64,000 bases of DNA from Brasenia schreberi (Eukaryota > Streptophyta > Magnoliopsida > Nymphaeales > Cabombaceae). This document shows positions 22,671 to 33,698 of this stretch, in pieces; position 1 is the stretch's first letter; each line of letters begins with the position of its first letter. The stretch covers positions 7,944,501 to 8,008,500 of the forward strand of contig JAYKKT010000064.1 in the NCBI GenBank assembly GCA_036023115.1, written 5' to 3'. A program made the translations under genes and the position numbers. The notes under the pieces were generated by a model that saw only the letters and a list, made by a program, of their open reading frames with translations, did no database searches and had not been told where the DNA came from.

Positions 22671-23595
22671 TTGACATGCAAGCAACACGACACCGGAGCA
22701 AGTTGAAGTATCCATGTGACATGAAATGACAAGTTGATGCTTGTGTGAAATGCATCCACACCAACACTATGGGATTGACCTGGTCGAAAGCGAAACTTTC
22801 AGATTGGTGTGTTCTGTGATCAATTACGTTACTTATGTGGGTCTTATTGCAACCGTTCCAACTGCCCTGTGTTCATCTTTGAAAGATCGAACTGTTTTTC
22901 TATTGGAGGCTGAGTTTTACACAGTTTAGTGTGAGACGCTGACCCCAGGTATCGAACTCATTACCTGGAGACTGGCCCTAGCCAACCGTTACGTTCTACC
23001 AAACTTTTACCCAACCAACACATCATCTGCCCGAAGGGAACTATGTACAAGCTTTACAGAGTTAACCGCCCCTTTTCTACCTATCTGCCTATGACCGCAC
23101 TTCGTTTCCCTGTATAGGATTCCTCCTCACAGACTACTTGGTCTTATTTCTTCCTTCTTAGTCTGAAGTTCAAATATTTAGTGAAGGAGAATGCCTACCT
23201 TAGAAGGAGAAGGAAATGATTGATGCTCAGCTTAAGTTTAAGACAAGCGAAAGTTCGGTGGCCTTGCATTTGATGTATTTGGTTGTATCGAACAACCCAA
23301 GAATCAAGATTCCGTAGTAAATAAACTTGATTATGCAAAAGTAAAGTATGAAAACCAAATTTTGATGTAAACATGTAATAATCTCTGCACCATAATTTCT
23401 AAAACCCATTCTGCATTTCCTGTAAAAGAGCACATACACTTGAACGTGTGAGTGGATATGCAGTTGGCCTGGAAAATCTAATAGGAAATACATGGCGCAA
23501 TATGGTCATGTTAGTGAAACAAAGTAAACTTCGGTTATTCTTGAACTAATTTGACTTTTGTGCTCGATTCTTAGTCTTTGTGTTTGTGTGACAAA
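22671..23595. other. Intergenic stretch without a recognised gene
   Basis: No convincing coding sequence. The open stretches at 22741-22929 and 23227-23493 have no recognisable motif. A possible tRNA-derived SINE is described separately. Confidence 0.6.
22920..23010 (-). mobile_element. Possible tRNA-derived SINE remnant
   Basis: The minus strand has a B-box-like GAGTTCGATACC (22948-22959) and, about 33 bp upstream, an A-box-like TGGTAGAACG (22992-23001). This is the spacing of a pol III promoter, but the rest does not fold as a tRNA. No second copy was found, so this is weak. Confidence 0.3.
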
Positions 23596-24446
23596 CAGGG
23601 GCAGAGCTAGGATTCTTACTCTAGGGGTGCCGGAAGTATGTTTAACTGTAGCAACTTTGTGATGCTCATGACCAATCTTACAATTGATACGAGCGAATTT
23701 TTCTATTGATAATCAAAGGAAATTGCACCAAATTGCAACCAGAACAGTTTGTTTAATGTATGTGTGTGTGTGTGTGTGAGAGAGAGAAAGAGAGAGAGAG
23801 AGAATGATGCATTTATAGAAGCCGTAAGAAAACGAGAGAAACATTGACGCGAAAGGCTATTATAGGATATGTTTGTATTGTGAAACAGTTAGGAACTAGG
23901 AAAGGATATTTGTAAGAAAAGTAGTTCATGAATAAAACGTGTGATGTTTGCAATAAATGTGCAATCAGAACTAAGAATTCGGGAACTATTAGTTTTGGGT
24001 TGAACTGAAATAGCTACTAGGTTGTCATGTGCACGATTTAGAGTACATTTACTCTTTTAGACATTTGTGGAGAACAGAGTGGTCATTGAGGGGGTCAGAG
24101 TGGGTTACATCTTAGATGAGGTTGAGTTCTTTGATGAAGCATAGTTTCAGAACTTTCATTTGGAGAAGGTGAAACAAGCGATGGCGGCAGCAAAAGGTTC
24201 ATAACAGATCTCAAGCAAATGGACGTGGAATTGGTATCTGAAGCAGTAAGTTACATTCATGGTTGATGATTATAATCATAAACCTCAACTGTAATAACAT
24301 AAATGTCACCCTGTTTGAATTTCATTATAATTAATTTACGCACATATAACAAAAATGAAGATGGTGTCCACCTCCGGCAAGAAACATAGAGTACCACTCA
24401 GGGTGTTGGCCCACCGAGGAGGATACCTAGCTTCGCTCTCCCTTTG
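23596..24446. mobile_element. hAT/Tip100-like non-autonomous element
   Basis: The left end CAGGGGCAGAGCTAGG is the classic Tip100 terminus. The right end, reverse-complemented, reads CAAAGGGAGAGCGAAGCTAGG-like text (24426-24446). The flanks match only loosely as an 8-bp duplication, so the boundaries have decayed. 851 bp, no transposase visible. It includes a (TG)n(AG)n run. Confidence 0.6.
23757..23806. repeat. (TG)n(AG)n microsatellite
   Basis: About 20 bases of TG repeats followed by interrupted AG repeats. Likely length-variable. Confidence 0.95.
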
Positions 24447-24481
24447 TATCAAAAATAAAAATTATAGTTCATAATAATAGA

Positions 24482-24945
24482 GGGAAAATATAAAAAAAGT
24501 GTTGTTAAAGGTATACTCTTCTTATATTATCCTTGGCATGCAAAATATGTTTTTTCTGTTTCTATTAGTTGCACTTAAGGGGGTTGTCCGTGACGTCTCT
24601 TATATAAAAGAAACGCGTGAGGTACTTGCCTTTTATATAAAGGAGACACATGAGACATGCGTCTCTCCTCCATGGGAGATATACACCCACATGTATCATC
24701 TCTAGAAAAGAGATGTGTCAGGCATCATTTCTTTCTTTTTTGAAAGTAGGAGCTAGGAGTGAGAAGGTGGCAGGCTCTAGCGGTACGAAAGACATGATGA
24801 TCAATGGATGTTGATGGCAAGAGGAGATAAGGCAGAAAGGGGTGATGACTTGAGTGGCTAGTTCCGCTACATGTGAGAGAGAGAAGCGGGAGGAAGGAGA
24901 AAGGGGCGGCGATAAGAGATCTCTATTTATTCTTATTAGAAGAGC
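24482..24945. repeat. GAGAC-rich dispersed repeat, copy 1
   Basis: Begins GTGTTGTTAAAGG, similar to GTGTTACTAAAGG at 39202, and shares with 39.2-39.9 kb the text GCACTTAAGG, AGACACATGAG, CTCCATGGGAGA-like inverted motifs, GAGTGGCTAG and CGAGAGAGAGAAG-like runs. No clear right end. The short inverted motifs (GAGACGC and GCGTCTC) recur in both copies. Confidence 0.55.
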
Positions 24946-25179
24946 ATGAAAAAAGAACAGTGTTGTAACATAATTTTCAACAAGTTCCGTACTCTGTTTT
25001 ACGACTATTTTGCATCACTCTAAAGTGCTCAACAAATGGATAGCACACAATAATCAAATAAAAGAAAAACCCAAGACTTGGGGAGAAAAATATGGTGGAG
25101 AAAATACATATTTTAAGCACCTTAAAGAAGAGAGTGATTTCTATTGGGTGATTTTCAAAATACCACTAGACAGATGGTG

Positions 25180-25515
25180 AAGGTTATGGGTACAACCATA
25201 ATGTGGCATTAAGAGTTACTTACTTAAGTAATAATTTTACTTATTAGTTAAATATGTAATGACTCATGAGTATTTTTTAGCCATGTTGTAGTATTAAGAG
25301 TTACTTTAAGTGATAATTGTACTTATTAGTAGCACTCTTGAGTATTTTTTAGCTATATTTTGGTACTAAGATCTACTTACTTGAGTGATAACTGTACTCA
25401 TTAGTAGCCTATGAAGTGGTTGTAACTCTTGAGCATATTTGTTATAGCATTAAGAATCGCCTTATTGAATGTCAATTATACTCATTAGTAGTATATCATG
25501 AGTTACATCTTCACT
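25180..25515. repeat. Degenerate minisatellite, about four units of 75-90 bp
   Basis: Four successive units share ATTAAGAGTTACTTA, GTGATAATTGTACTTATTAG and CTCTTGAGTATTTTTTAGC with 15-25 % change. It may be part of the LTR of the copia element that follows. Confidence 0.7.
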
Positions 25516-26109
25516 ATGTCTACATATAGTGATATTGTAAACAAGATTTATCTAATTTTTCTCTCATTTTTTGAATTTTTTATTTAGTTTTTTAAGAGAA
25601 TTTGCAAGTCCTATTGTAGCACTAATTGTATTTGTAACATCATTATCTTTGCTTTATCGGTTTGTATATGGCTCGATTGCGTTTGTATATGATGAACCGA
25701 GGGTCTTCGTTGTATCCTCAAGGTGTTTATTGGGTTTTATTGCATTCGGTTATTTAATATCGGTAATAACAAATAAACCTAAAAGTTAATATTTATTACT
25801 CCTTCAAGAGTGGTGTTATCCTAACCTTCTTTTTAGAGTGTTAAATTCAATATCTTGAGCGTTGACCATTAAAGAATCATGCCATCTAAAAGATCAACTC
25901 CAACAATCTTTAGGATTATTTGTTAAGATGACTATTTTCCTTCACAATAACATCCAACTTCATCAAGTTCGATAGATTTGAAGACGACAATTTCTTATGG
26001 TGGTAGAAAAAGATGCACTTCCTTCTTACCACGACGTATATTCTCACTATATAAAGATTAGAGGAGAAGGAGAATAAAACCCTTGAAGAAGCTTGTAAAA
26101 GATAATAGT

Positions 26110-28080
26110 GAGACACTGATAATTATATTTGCATGGGTCACATCATCAATGGGATGTCAAATGCCTTATTTGACATCTAACAAGTATCGATGTGCAAAAG
26201 ACTTATGGAACAAACTTTAAGGGAGGTACATGATAAAAGATGACAAAAGTAAGAAATTTCTTGTTAATTGTTTTAATAACTATAAGACGGCATATGGTAG
26301 ATCTATTATAGAACAATTGCATGAGCTGAAACAAATCTTAAAATAATTTCAAATAACATAAGATAGTATGGATGAAGTTATCATTAGCTAATCATCTTAG
26401 GCTTTAAAACACAAGTAGGAAAGTATTTTTCTTAAGTCATTGACTAATCATCTTAGGCTTAAGGAAGAGTACCAAAGGAAAGATGATTTTAAAGACTAAT
26501 TTATTCAACAGAAAGTCCATGTTATAGAAGAAGCTAAGTCTATAGAGCCTTCAAAGAATAGAAATCAAAATTTTAAAAAATCTCATGAAAATAATGGTAG
26601 GAAAACCAAACCTAAGAAAAATAAAGGTTGATGCTATCATTATAGAAAACCCGATCATTATAAGAGTAAAGACTGATACTTGAAAAAGTTGAATAAAACA
26701 AGAGTCTAATTCTTCTAAGAATAATTTTGTTGTCATCATATCAAAAGCAAATATGATAGAAGGCATTAGATCTTAATGGATAGACTCTCGTGTTACTCAT
26801 CATGTATGGAAAACCAAAGTCTCTTCAAAACTTTAGTAGAAGAAAATATATTGATCTTGTATATGAGGGATACTTTTACATCTCAAGTGAAAGGCAAAAG
26901 AATGGTTAAACTTGAATGGGTAAAGTTCTTACTCTTAAGGACGTAGTCTTTGTACCAGATGTAAAGAAAAAATTGGTGTTTCCTTAATAAGTATGGGTTT
27001 AAAAATATATTTGAGGTTGACAAATTTATTTTGTCCAAGGGAAAGTGTTATCTATGTGAGTCTATGTTCAAGTTGAATATTAATAACAAAGATGTTGTTT
27101 CTTCTTATATTATTGATTTGTTAAATTTGTGACATTTTTGTTTGGGATATGTGAATTTTAAAAAACATATTAAATGGTTAAATTGGATTTGATTTCAAAA
27201 ATTAATAAATTAATGCATTCATGTTCTACTTGCATATATACCAAAATCATTAAACTCCTATTTTCAAGAATTTAATGAAGTTCTAAAGTTTATATTTAAT
27301 TCATTCATATATTTGTGATTTACATGGTTGGCCAACAATAGGAGAAAAAATGTATTTTGTAACTTTTTTTATGATTTCACTAGATTTTGCAATGTATATT
27401 TGATGTATAAAAATGATAAAGTTTTGAAAAAGTTTAAGATTTTAAAAACTCAAGTAGAATTTAAACATGCAACTTTCATTAAGTGTTTAAAAACCGACAT
27501 GAGAGGAGAATACTATAAATCTAATTATTTTGAGTCTATGAAAATCATACATCAAACTATGGTTCCTTGTTCTTCACAACAAAATAGTGTGGCAAAAAAA
27601 ACTAGAGTATTACAAGAAATGATAAATTTTATGCTGTCATATTCTGATTTATCAAATGGTTGTTGGTTTAAGCATTATTAATTGTTTATTTTATTTTAAA
27701 TAGAGTTTCAAATAAAAAGAATCGAATTACTCAATATGAACTATGGTATAAAAGAAGTCCTAACATAAACTTTCTCAAAGTTTGTAGTTGTAGGGCTATT
27801 GTTAAGTCCCGTAACCCAAAAGAAAGAAGTTGGTGAAAATTGAATGGAATGTATCTTCTTATAATATGTCGAACATATTAAGACATATAGATTCATGTAA
27901 TTGAATTAAATGACTCATATCCTATTAATATAGTGATAGAGTGAAGATATGTTATTTTTTAATAAGATAGATTTTCCTCAATTTCTAGATCTATAAGACA
28001 TTTATGAAAATGAAGAAGATTTAGAAAATGTTAAAACTATTAATGACTATAAAGAATTCAATGCTTAGGCAAAACAAAAA
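26110..28080 (+). mobile_element. Ty1/copia element G, decayed gag to integrase
   Basis: The + strand reads decayed gag from 26120 (ALFDI, TIAxAETN for the usual EQLHELKQIL), a zinc-knuckle region near 26630 (CYHYRKPDHYKSKDC-like with stops), a protease remnant near 26785 (WIDSRVTHHV), pre-integrase and an integrase core to 27680, then linker to about 28080. RT and RNase H are absent, and no pair of LTRs could be drawn. Confidence 0.65.
27328..27681 (+). pseudogene. copia G integrase core
   Basis: 117 codons: FFYDFTRFCNVYLMYKND, CLKTDMRGEYYKSNYF and VPCSSQQNSVAKKTRVLQEM correspond to the FIDDYSR, RSDRGGEY and PQQNGVAERKNR blocks. Several catalytic-region residues are changed (FYDF for FIDD, KTDM for RSDN). 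Confidence 0.8.
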
Positions 28081-28703
28081 GCAAAGAAAAGCAAAAATGT
28101 TTGGACGAGATTGTGATTGACAAGTGACAATTGAGTCACAAGTTACTTGTTATAATCCAAGAAAAGTATTTTTTATATAGTCTACCTATATAAGTGTGAA
28201 GTAGTGTCACTTCTTACAGTCTTGGGCTTCACACTTAAGGCATTGATGAAAAGGATAATATACACAAAGCCTATAAAAATTGAAAAGCTTGTGTACTATT
28301 TAATTTGGATGAGAAACTCATGTTTTGCTATATAAAGATTCATCGTGAAACTATAAGATTTTTATGGTATTAATTTTTTTCAAATGTTTCCCGTGCCCGG
28401 TAGAAATTTATCATCATTGAGCACAAATCATCCACCAATCCTTCTGGAAGCTAAAAGCATTATCGAGAACATATGTATTGCAAACGGTGGACGTTGTTTA
28501 GGTTGCCTTGCTAAACAGTATCGAGTTGTTTGAAATTTGGAGATGATAACTATGCTTTTGTTCTTGTTCTGGAGATCTTTACACCATGTAACTCACCATG
28601 ATGTTTGGCCTCGTGTAGGAGAAATGATCACACATCGTTTTATTCAATAAATCCATCCATGAGAGAGCCCTAATTTCTCCATTATAAACCATAAGAAGCC
28701 CAC
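28081..28703. other. Stretch without a recognised gene
   Basis: AT-rich. May include the 3' side of copia G; no LTR partner or coding signal seen. Confidence 0.5.
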
Positions 28704-29103
28704 TCAAGTTAGCTTGCTCATTTCCATCTTCATTACCGTCTCATAATGTTTACCTCTTCCTTGTATCATCAATACTTTTAAGCACTGCATCTCCTCAGAG
28801 GCAATCTCACATGACCACTCCACCATCTTCCAACAGCAGTGGAAAAGATTGACAGAAAATCTATTGTCCTCAAGGGCTCCATCCGTGTGCATGTTGAATG
28901 ACTTCTTTGATCTTTTACTCAACAATCTTTGAGCTAATCTTCCATTCATGACGACTGTTACCTTCACTGGGAAATCCTCGAACTCCACAGTTGGGTCCTT
29001 TGGAAGCTTGGAGTTGAACAAGTTTTCTGAAATAATTCATCGCTGGCATACCAATATTATTTCTTCTAGTGCACTGTACACCACCTTCATTATCAAGTCC
29101 CAA
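28704..29103 (-). CDS. Unrecognised open stretch, possible gene fragment
   Basis: A minus-strand frame of 105 codons (28704-29021) has normal-looking protein composition: PKDPTVEFEDFPVKVTVVMN, RLAQRLLSKRSKKSF, CCWKMVEWSCEIASEEM. Sequence upstream (to about 29103) seems to continue it after a frame change (SENLFNSKLP follows NYFRKLV-like text in the other frame). I do not recognise the family. It looks less like a random frame than its neighbours, but may be a decayed exon or TE gene. Confidence 0.3.
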
Positions 29104-30410
29104 AGCTTATTCCCTCTACATTGGGCAGGATATCTTGTGTGCAAACACTTTACTATTCTTGGTGAAACCCTATAAAAGCAAAAGAACCCATAATGGGCAC
29201 TAACAAGACTAGGAGCAATTTACTTGTTGCATCTATTTTCCGCATTTAAATTGGGACTCAATGATTAATTTCAAATTGAGTGGCATCTTCGCCCTTGTGC
29301 AGTAAGGAGTCTACACCCTAACGTCTTATCCGATCACTACGAGTTCTTCCGTTGCCTGTAATTTTTCTCTCTTTACACTGTAGAAGTACCAATGAAGAAA
29401 AGTATGGCGGGCGACACCCCTCATGTAGGGATAAGTGCACAGATGCCATGTGTTGAATTTACTTGTTTAGTTACTGTTGCAGATAGACCCTATGGGGTTG
29501 AACTCCTTTCTAGCCAGCATGTTTCTTAAAGCTGTCGCAGTGTGCCATGTGCGAGGAGATGCAATTGGGTTGACACCTCTGAAGACCTTCGAGCATAGAT
29601 TGATCCAAGTATTAATAAGGTTCTTTCGATTAAATGATGTAAGGGTTCTCAAGCATTCTTAACAGTAGCTTAGCTTCACAAAGAGATTCTCATCTTTTTT
29701 TAGGAGAAATAAATCGATCTCCCAAAAGCTACTCAAGACTTTCGAATTTCGAGCATGTTGAGGCACAATTATGGATGAAGTTGTTACATATCCACAAAAA
29801 AAGAAACTAAAAATATTTTAAGTTGTCACATTCGTGCTTAGCCGTTAATATGCTAAGTCGACCTCGTGGCCATATTGTTGGTCAGGAAGCTACGGTGCAC
29901 CGACAAACTGGTTGGAGTTGCTCCCACATTGCTTTCGGGGATCTTTTTACTCACCCTTAATCCCCTTTCAGCACGGGGTTTTGCTCTTTGGTCGCGTGTT
30001 TCAATATGCGTCGGCAACAAGAGTCGGTTGGTCTTGTAGCATCGTTCAATTTTTTCGCGCTTCACTTTAGGCAGTTGACACCCTTATCATTTGATGATTA
30101 TAGCATTTAACTGTGCTCATGTTTTGTTGATTTTCATCACAGCAGTAGCATACATGCTCTTCTTGCTTTTTGTTGATTTGTACAATGAAATTTGAAATAA
30201 TAAACACTATTAATCTATATATTAGATTTTTTACATGCACTCTTGTCTACTATTTACCTTTTGTAGGTACAAGTTATTTATCTTTTATGAATATAAATGT
30301 TATTTAAAAAGTTATAATATTATATATATTATAATTTCATTTGCACTTCAACCAGGTAAAAGAAAGACATGATGCTTAGTATCAAAGCATCTATGACACC
30401 CCTCCTCTTT

Positions 30411-30475
<65 letters not shown>

Positions 30476-30586
30476 AAGTTTTTATCTTTTGCTTTTATTC
30501 TTCTTAAGAACTCAGTCCATTCTTTAGATATACATCGTTTTAAGTTTCAACAATAGAAAAACTTATTAACTTTATATATATATATC
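29104..30586. other. Stretch without a confident gene
   Basis: Includes short open frames at 29467-29662 on both strands and a 70-codon minus frame at 29853-30065 (ETRDQRAKPRAERGLRVSKK, ESNVGATPTSLSVHRSFLTN) that I cannot place. Also the microsatellite at 30410. Confidence 0.5.
30410..30476. repeat. (TA)n(TG)n(AG)n compound microsatellite
   Basis: Runs of TA, then TG (about 28 bases), then AG (about 24 bases). Confidence 0.95.
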
Positions 30587-30706
30587 ACTTTTTTTGGTGA
30601 CACAATGAAGGCGAAGTCTATAACATACACCACGCATGCACTCTTGGAAATATAACTCCCACTAATAATGACAAGCAAGAGCACCCTGCCGCCGTTGAGC
30701 TAACAC
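30587..30706 (-). mobile_element. SINE, copy 1, just upstream of the DUF3444 promoter
   Basis: The minus strand starts GTTAGCTCAACGGCGGCAGG (A-box TTAGCTCAACGG at 30692-30703), has a decayed B-box region (30646-30660) and ends ACCAAAAAAAGTG. It aligns over its length with the copy at 47505-47631: AGGGTGCTCT, GGGAGTT, GTGCATG, AGACTT. Two copies with a pol III-type A-box suggest a tRNA-derived SINE family. Confidence 0.6.
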
Positions 30707-30745
30707 TACATATATTAACACATTTTACGAACCTAAACCCGGCGA

Positions 30746-30753
30746 TATAAAAC
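30746..30753 (+). promoter_or_regulatory. Candidate TATA box of the DUF3444 gene
   Basis: TATAAAAC in an otherwise mixed context, with CT-rich transcribed leader sequence 190 bp downstream. It would place the start of transcription near 30780. Confidence 0.4.
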
Positions 30754-30889
30754 ATGATTTTGCAAAACAAACCTGAAAAAAAAAAGCCATCATCACTCCA
30801 TCAGTTTGGTTCAGTTTTCTCGTTTCAATCCGATCGGATCGTCAAACACCTTTGCTCAGGACAACTAAGTCAGCGGCGTTCGGACACCA

Positions 30890-30928
30890 ATGGCTGTCGA
30901 GTGCAAGAAGAGGACCACGCACTCTTAA
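30890..30928 (+). other. Upstream ORF in the DUF3444 leader
   Basis: ATG in a strong context (CCAATGGC) opens a 12-codon frame (MAVECKKRTTHS) closed by TAA. If it lies in the mature leader it would be expected to reduce translation of the main frame. Confidence 0.35.
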
Positions 30929-31052
30929 CACAGGTCGTACGTCTCTCTCTCTCTCTCTCGCAAAGTCCCGTCTGCTATCTGCAGCTGCAATTGTCTTCCG
31001 CCATCTTTCATTTCATCGGCAAGAACCTTCTGCTCTATTCCCTCTTTTCCAG

Positions 31053-31500
31053 GTAGGCTTCTCTTAAACCTGCAGCTTTTGACTTCTTTCATCAGGGGAG
31101 CTAAACCCAACTAGTATTTCTTCTGTATTTCCTTGTCTTATTGTAGCGAACCGGTGTTTTCTGCTCCAAAACTGAAGAAATTTCGGACACCGAGATCCTC
31201 GATTTAGGGGATTTTCGGGTATCTGACTCGGGTTGTTGAGCAATGATCCACGGTAGCACCTTGAGGGAGCGAAGGGATGCCTAATCAATACTACTAGAGC
31301 ATCCCCTGTTCTTGTGCCTTGTGATCCTGGTATTCTTGCACAACCAGTAATTTGGTATTTGAACATGTCGGTTTATTAGATTTCTATATCGTTTTCTTTT
31401 GTACATTGATGAGTGGAACATGTAAGCGATTTTGGATTACGTTGTTCTTAGATGCACATGTAACAAAGGTTCAACTTTTATGACTTCCATCTTCTTTTAG
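31053..31500 (+). other. Likely 5' UTR intron of the DUF3444 gene
   Basis: Donor TTCCAG|GTAGGC after 31052 and a pyrimidine-rich acceptor CATCTTCTTTTAG ending at 31500 (alternatives end at 31506 and 31540). The segment between has no open frame linked to the gene. Confidence 0.5.
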
Positions 31501-31530
31501 CTCTCAGGAAAAGAAACATCATCTCTGATA

Positions 31531-31545
31531 ATGACTGTAGGTTAA
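31531..31545 (+). promoter_or_regulatory. Minimal upstream ORF whose stop overlaps the main start (TAATG)
   Basis: ATG ACT GTA GGT TAA ends on the A of the main ATG at 31545. The arrangement would allow a ribosome to terminate and restart at the main frame. It disappears if the acceptor at 31540 is used. Confidence 0.45.
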
Positions 31546-33290
31546 TGGCATCCCCTGATTGGTTGCGCTCTCCTACCCCGGTCCCTCTCGTTCTTCCTCA
31601 TAAGGATTCTTCATCATTTTGGACTATTTGCACATTCTGTCATTATGCCTACGAGTACAATAGGAACTATGAGAACCTTGATCTTTGGTGCCAAACCTGT
31701 GGAAGACCATTTCGGGCGATTCCAATGGCCGCTCCACCACCCATAATTCCTGGTACTGGATCTTATTATTATTGGTCTTTTGGTCCATACAGTCAAATCC
31801 CTGGTTATGGATATGATGGCTACGCCACTCCTGGTGCAGCTCCTGATTTGAACCAGAATCTGGGTTTTGCTTATAGACCTTTTTTTCCCCATCCATTCCC
31901 CAATCTGTCACTGCCCGAAGCACCAAAAGATGCCCAGAAAGCATTTCCAACCGAGCAACAAGCTGCAGCTTCTGACCCTTCTCGCCAACCACAGATTCCA
32001 TTACTTGTTTCTGGCATGAATGGGGATCCATCCTGTGCACCGGCTTCTGGTAGAAATTTGAGGTCTGGAGGGAGTAAGTTAAGCAACAAAAACAGCTGCC
32101 ACAGAGTGAAGATTGATATACCTAATCCGGAACCTAGGGTGACGAGATTGAGGAGCAGCGCTGTGGAAAATGAACATGTGGACCAGCTTGGTGGGAAGCC
32201 CCTAAGTGCAGCTAAAGTTTCGCCAATTCAAGGAAATGTATCTGGAAATGGGAACAACCTGCCGGTGAAGAAAGTTAAGACAGAAAGCTCTAAGAATGTG
32301 CCAATGCGATCTAAAACAGATAAAACTCCAGTTTCCAGTCCTAATGAGGTTAATTCAGTAACTTCTGTGCCAACATCAAAGATTGTTATAACTAAGAATA
32401 GGAAAAATAGCAATTTGAAGCTGAAGGAACATGTTGTAAATTCTTCAAAATCCAGGAAGACTAGTAAGGGCCCAGGAAAAATTACCAAGAATGTCGCAGA
32501 TAGAAAGAATGGTGAACCAAAGCATGAGGTGATTGCTGATGATCCTGGGGCAGGTGAAGTTTATGAAATGATACAGGACATATGTAAAGATATTGTCAGT
32601 CTGGGAGAATTTGAGGAGACACTGGCTGCTTCTTCAGCTATTGATGTGCCTGACTCAGACTTCCATAATTTTGATGATGATCGAACAGAATACAGCTTTC
32701 AAGAAGGAGATATATGGGCAATATATGATGAAGAGGATGGGATGCCTCGAATCTATGCTCGGATCCAGAAGGTGATATCACATGTACCATTTTCAGTGCA
32801 GTTGGTGTGGCTGCAATCTGTAACCCGTACAAAGCTTTCATGTGGTCAATTCAAGCTTGGAAAGGGTACAACCAGCAATGTGTTAAATCTTTTCTCTCAC
32901 AAGATGAGTTTGGAACCCTCCCTATTAGGTGATGACATAAAAATCTACCCAAAGAAGCATGAGGTGTGGGCAGTCCATGATAAGAGACATTCACTTGACA
33001 CTGATGATGCATCCAGATACCAGGTTGTTGAAATACACCAAGAATACACAGAAGAACATGGTATTTCAGTTATTTCTCTGATTAAGGTTTACAGTTTCAA
33101 GTCTGTTTATCAGAAGGCGCAAATTGGTTTAGATCCTTATATTTGGTCTTTATCAAAAAGAGACTTGAATAAATTCTCTCACCAAATTCCAGCTAGAAAG
33201 GTCGTGGAGAGCGCCCCTGGTTTGCCTCAAGATTGCTATGAGCTTGACCCTGCAGCCATTCCAAACTGTCTTCTGAAAGGAACTGACTGA
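31545..33290 (+). CDS. DUF3444 zinc-ribbon protein, J-domain-less DnaJ-like family
   Basis: 581 codons, uninterrupted. Residues 20-60 form a zinc ribbon with Cys29, Cys32, Cys49 and Cys52 (FWTICTFCHYAYEY, LDLWCQTCGRPF). This is the ribbon that follows the J domain in plant 'DnaJ heat-shock N-terminal domain-containing' proteins; here no J domain precedes it. Residues 60-120 are Pro/Gly/Tyr-rich and 180-340 are basic and low-complexity, possibly nuclear. Residues about 370-575 form DUF3444 (EGDIWAIYDEEDGMPRIYAR, FKLGKGT, KHEVWAVHDK). The function of DUF3444 is not established. The start is the first ATG in this frame. The 33,288 TGA is followed directly by TAA. Confidence 0.9.
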   Translation: MASPDWLRSPTPVPLVLPHKDSSSFWTICTFCHYAYEYNRNYENLDLWCQTCGRPFRAIPMAAPPPIIPGTGSYYYWSFGPYSQIPGYGYDGYATPGAAPDLNQNLGFAYRPFFPHPFPNLSLPEAPKDAQKAFPTEQQAAASDPSRQPQIPLLVSGMNGDPSCAPASGRNLRSGGSKLSNKNSCHRVKIDIPNPEPRVTRLRSSAVENEHVDQLGGKPLSAAKVSPIQGNVSGNGNNLPVKKVKTESSKNVPMRSKTDKTPVSSPNEVNSVTSVPTSKIVITKNRKNSNLKLKEHVVNSSKSRKTSKGPGKITKNVADRKNGEPKHEVIADDPGAGEVYEMIQDICKDIVSLGEFEETLAASSAIDVPDSDFHNFDDDRTEYSFQEGDIWAIYDEEDGMPRIYARIQKVISHVPFSVQLVWLQSVTRTKLSCGQFKLGKGTTSNVLNLFSHKMSLEPSLLGDDIKIYPKKHEVWAVHDKRHSLDTDDASRYQVVEIHQEYTEEHGISVISLIKVYSFKSVYQKAQIGLDPYIWSLSKRDLNKFSHQIPARKVVESAPGLPQDCYELDPAAIPNCLLKGTD

Positions 33291-33698
33291 TAAAGACAAA
33301 ACATGTATGAATTAGAGTGGCATGGCTTGTCAATTCAAAAAATTCTCAGTCAAGGATGGACTATGTTGTACTTTTGCAAGTAGAATTAGTGATTCGGTGA
33401 ATTTGACCAATGCTTAATTGATGCCATCTGCATTACGGATCTTCTTGCACTACTGCTTTTCCTTTTTTCTATATGGAGATGCTTGTATAGTATGAATTGA
33501 TTTTTGAATTCTTATTTTTTTCTTCCCATGCATTTTATAGTTGTTCCCTTTTACTCCTTTCAAAATAGCAGATCTTCCCTATTTACTGGTTAAGTCGCTA
33601 GTATCCCACCCCGTAGTCATTAAAGACTCTACAAGCATCTTGAAACATGGTTTAAGCTTCATTTTCTTTATTTATCATTTCTAAACTTTTGTATCATT

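Noticed and set aside
22920..23010. Functional tRNA gene
   Set aside because: A- and B-box-like motifs are present but no cloverleaf or acceptor stem can be drawn; kept only as a weak SINE candidate.
25571..25789. Hydrophobic 72-codon frame resembling a small membrane protein
   Set aside because: Begins with TTG, lies in LTR-like AT-rich sequence, has no splice or family support; hydrophobicity follows from T-rich codons.
31614..32841. Antisense frames within the DUF3444 gene
   Set aside because: Shadows of a clear sense coding region with recognised domains.
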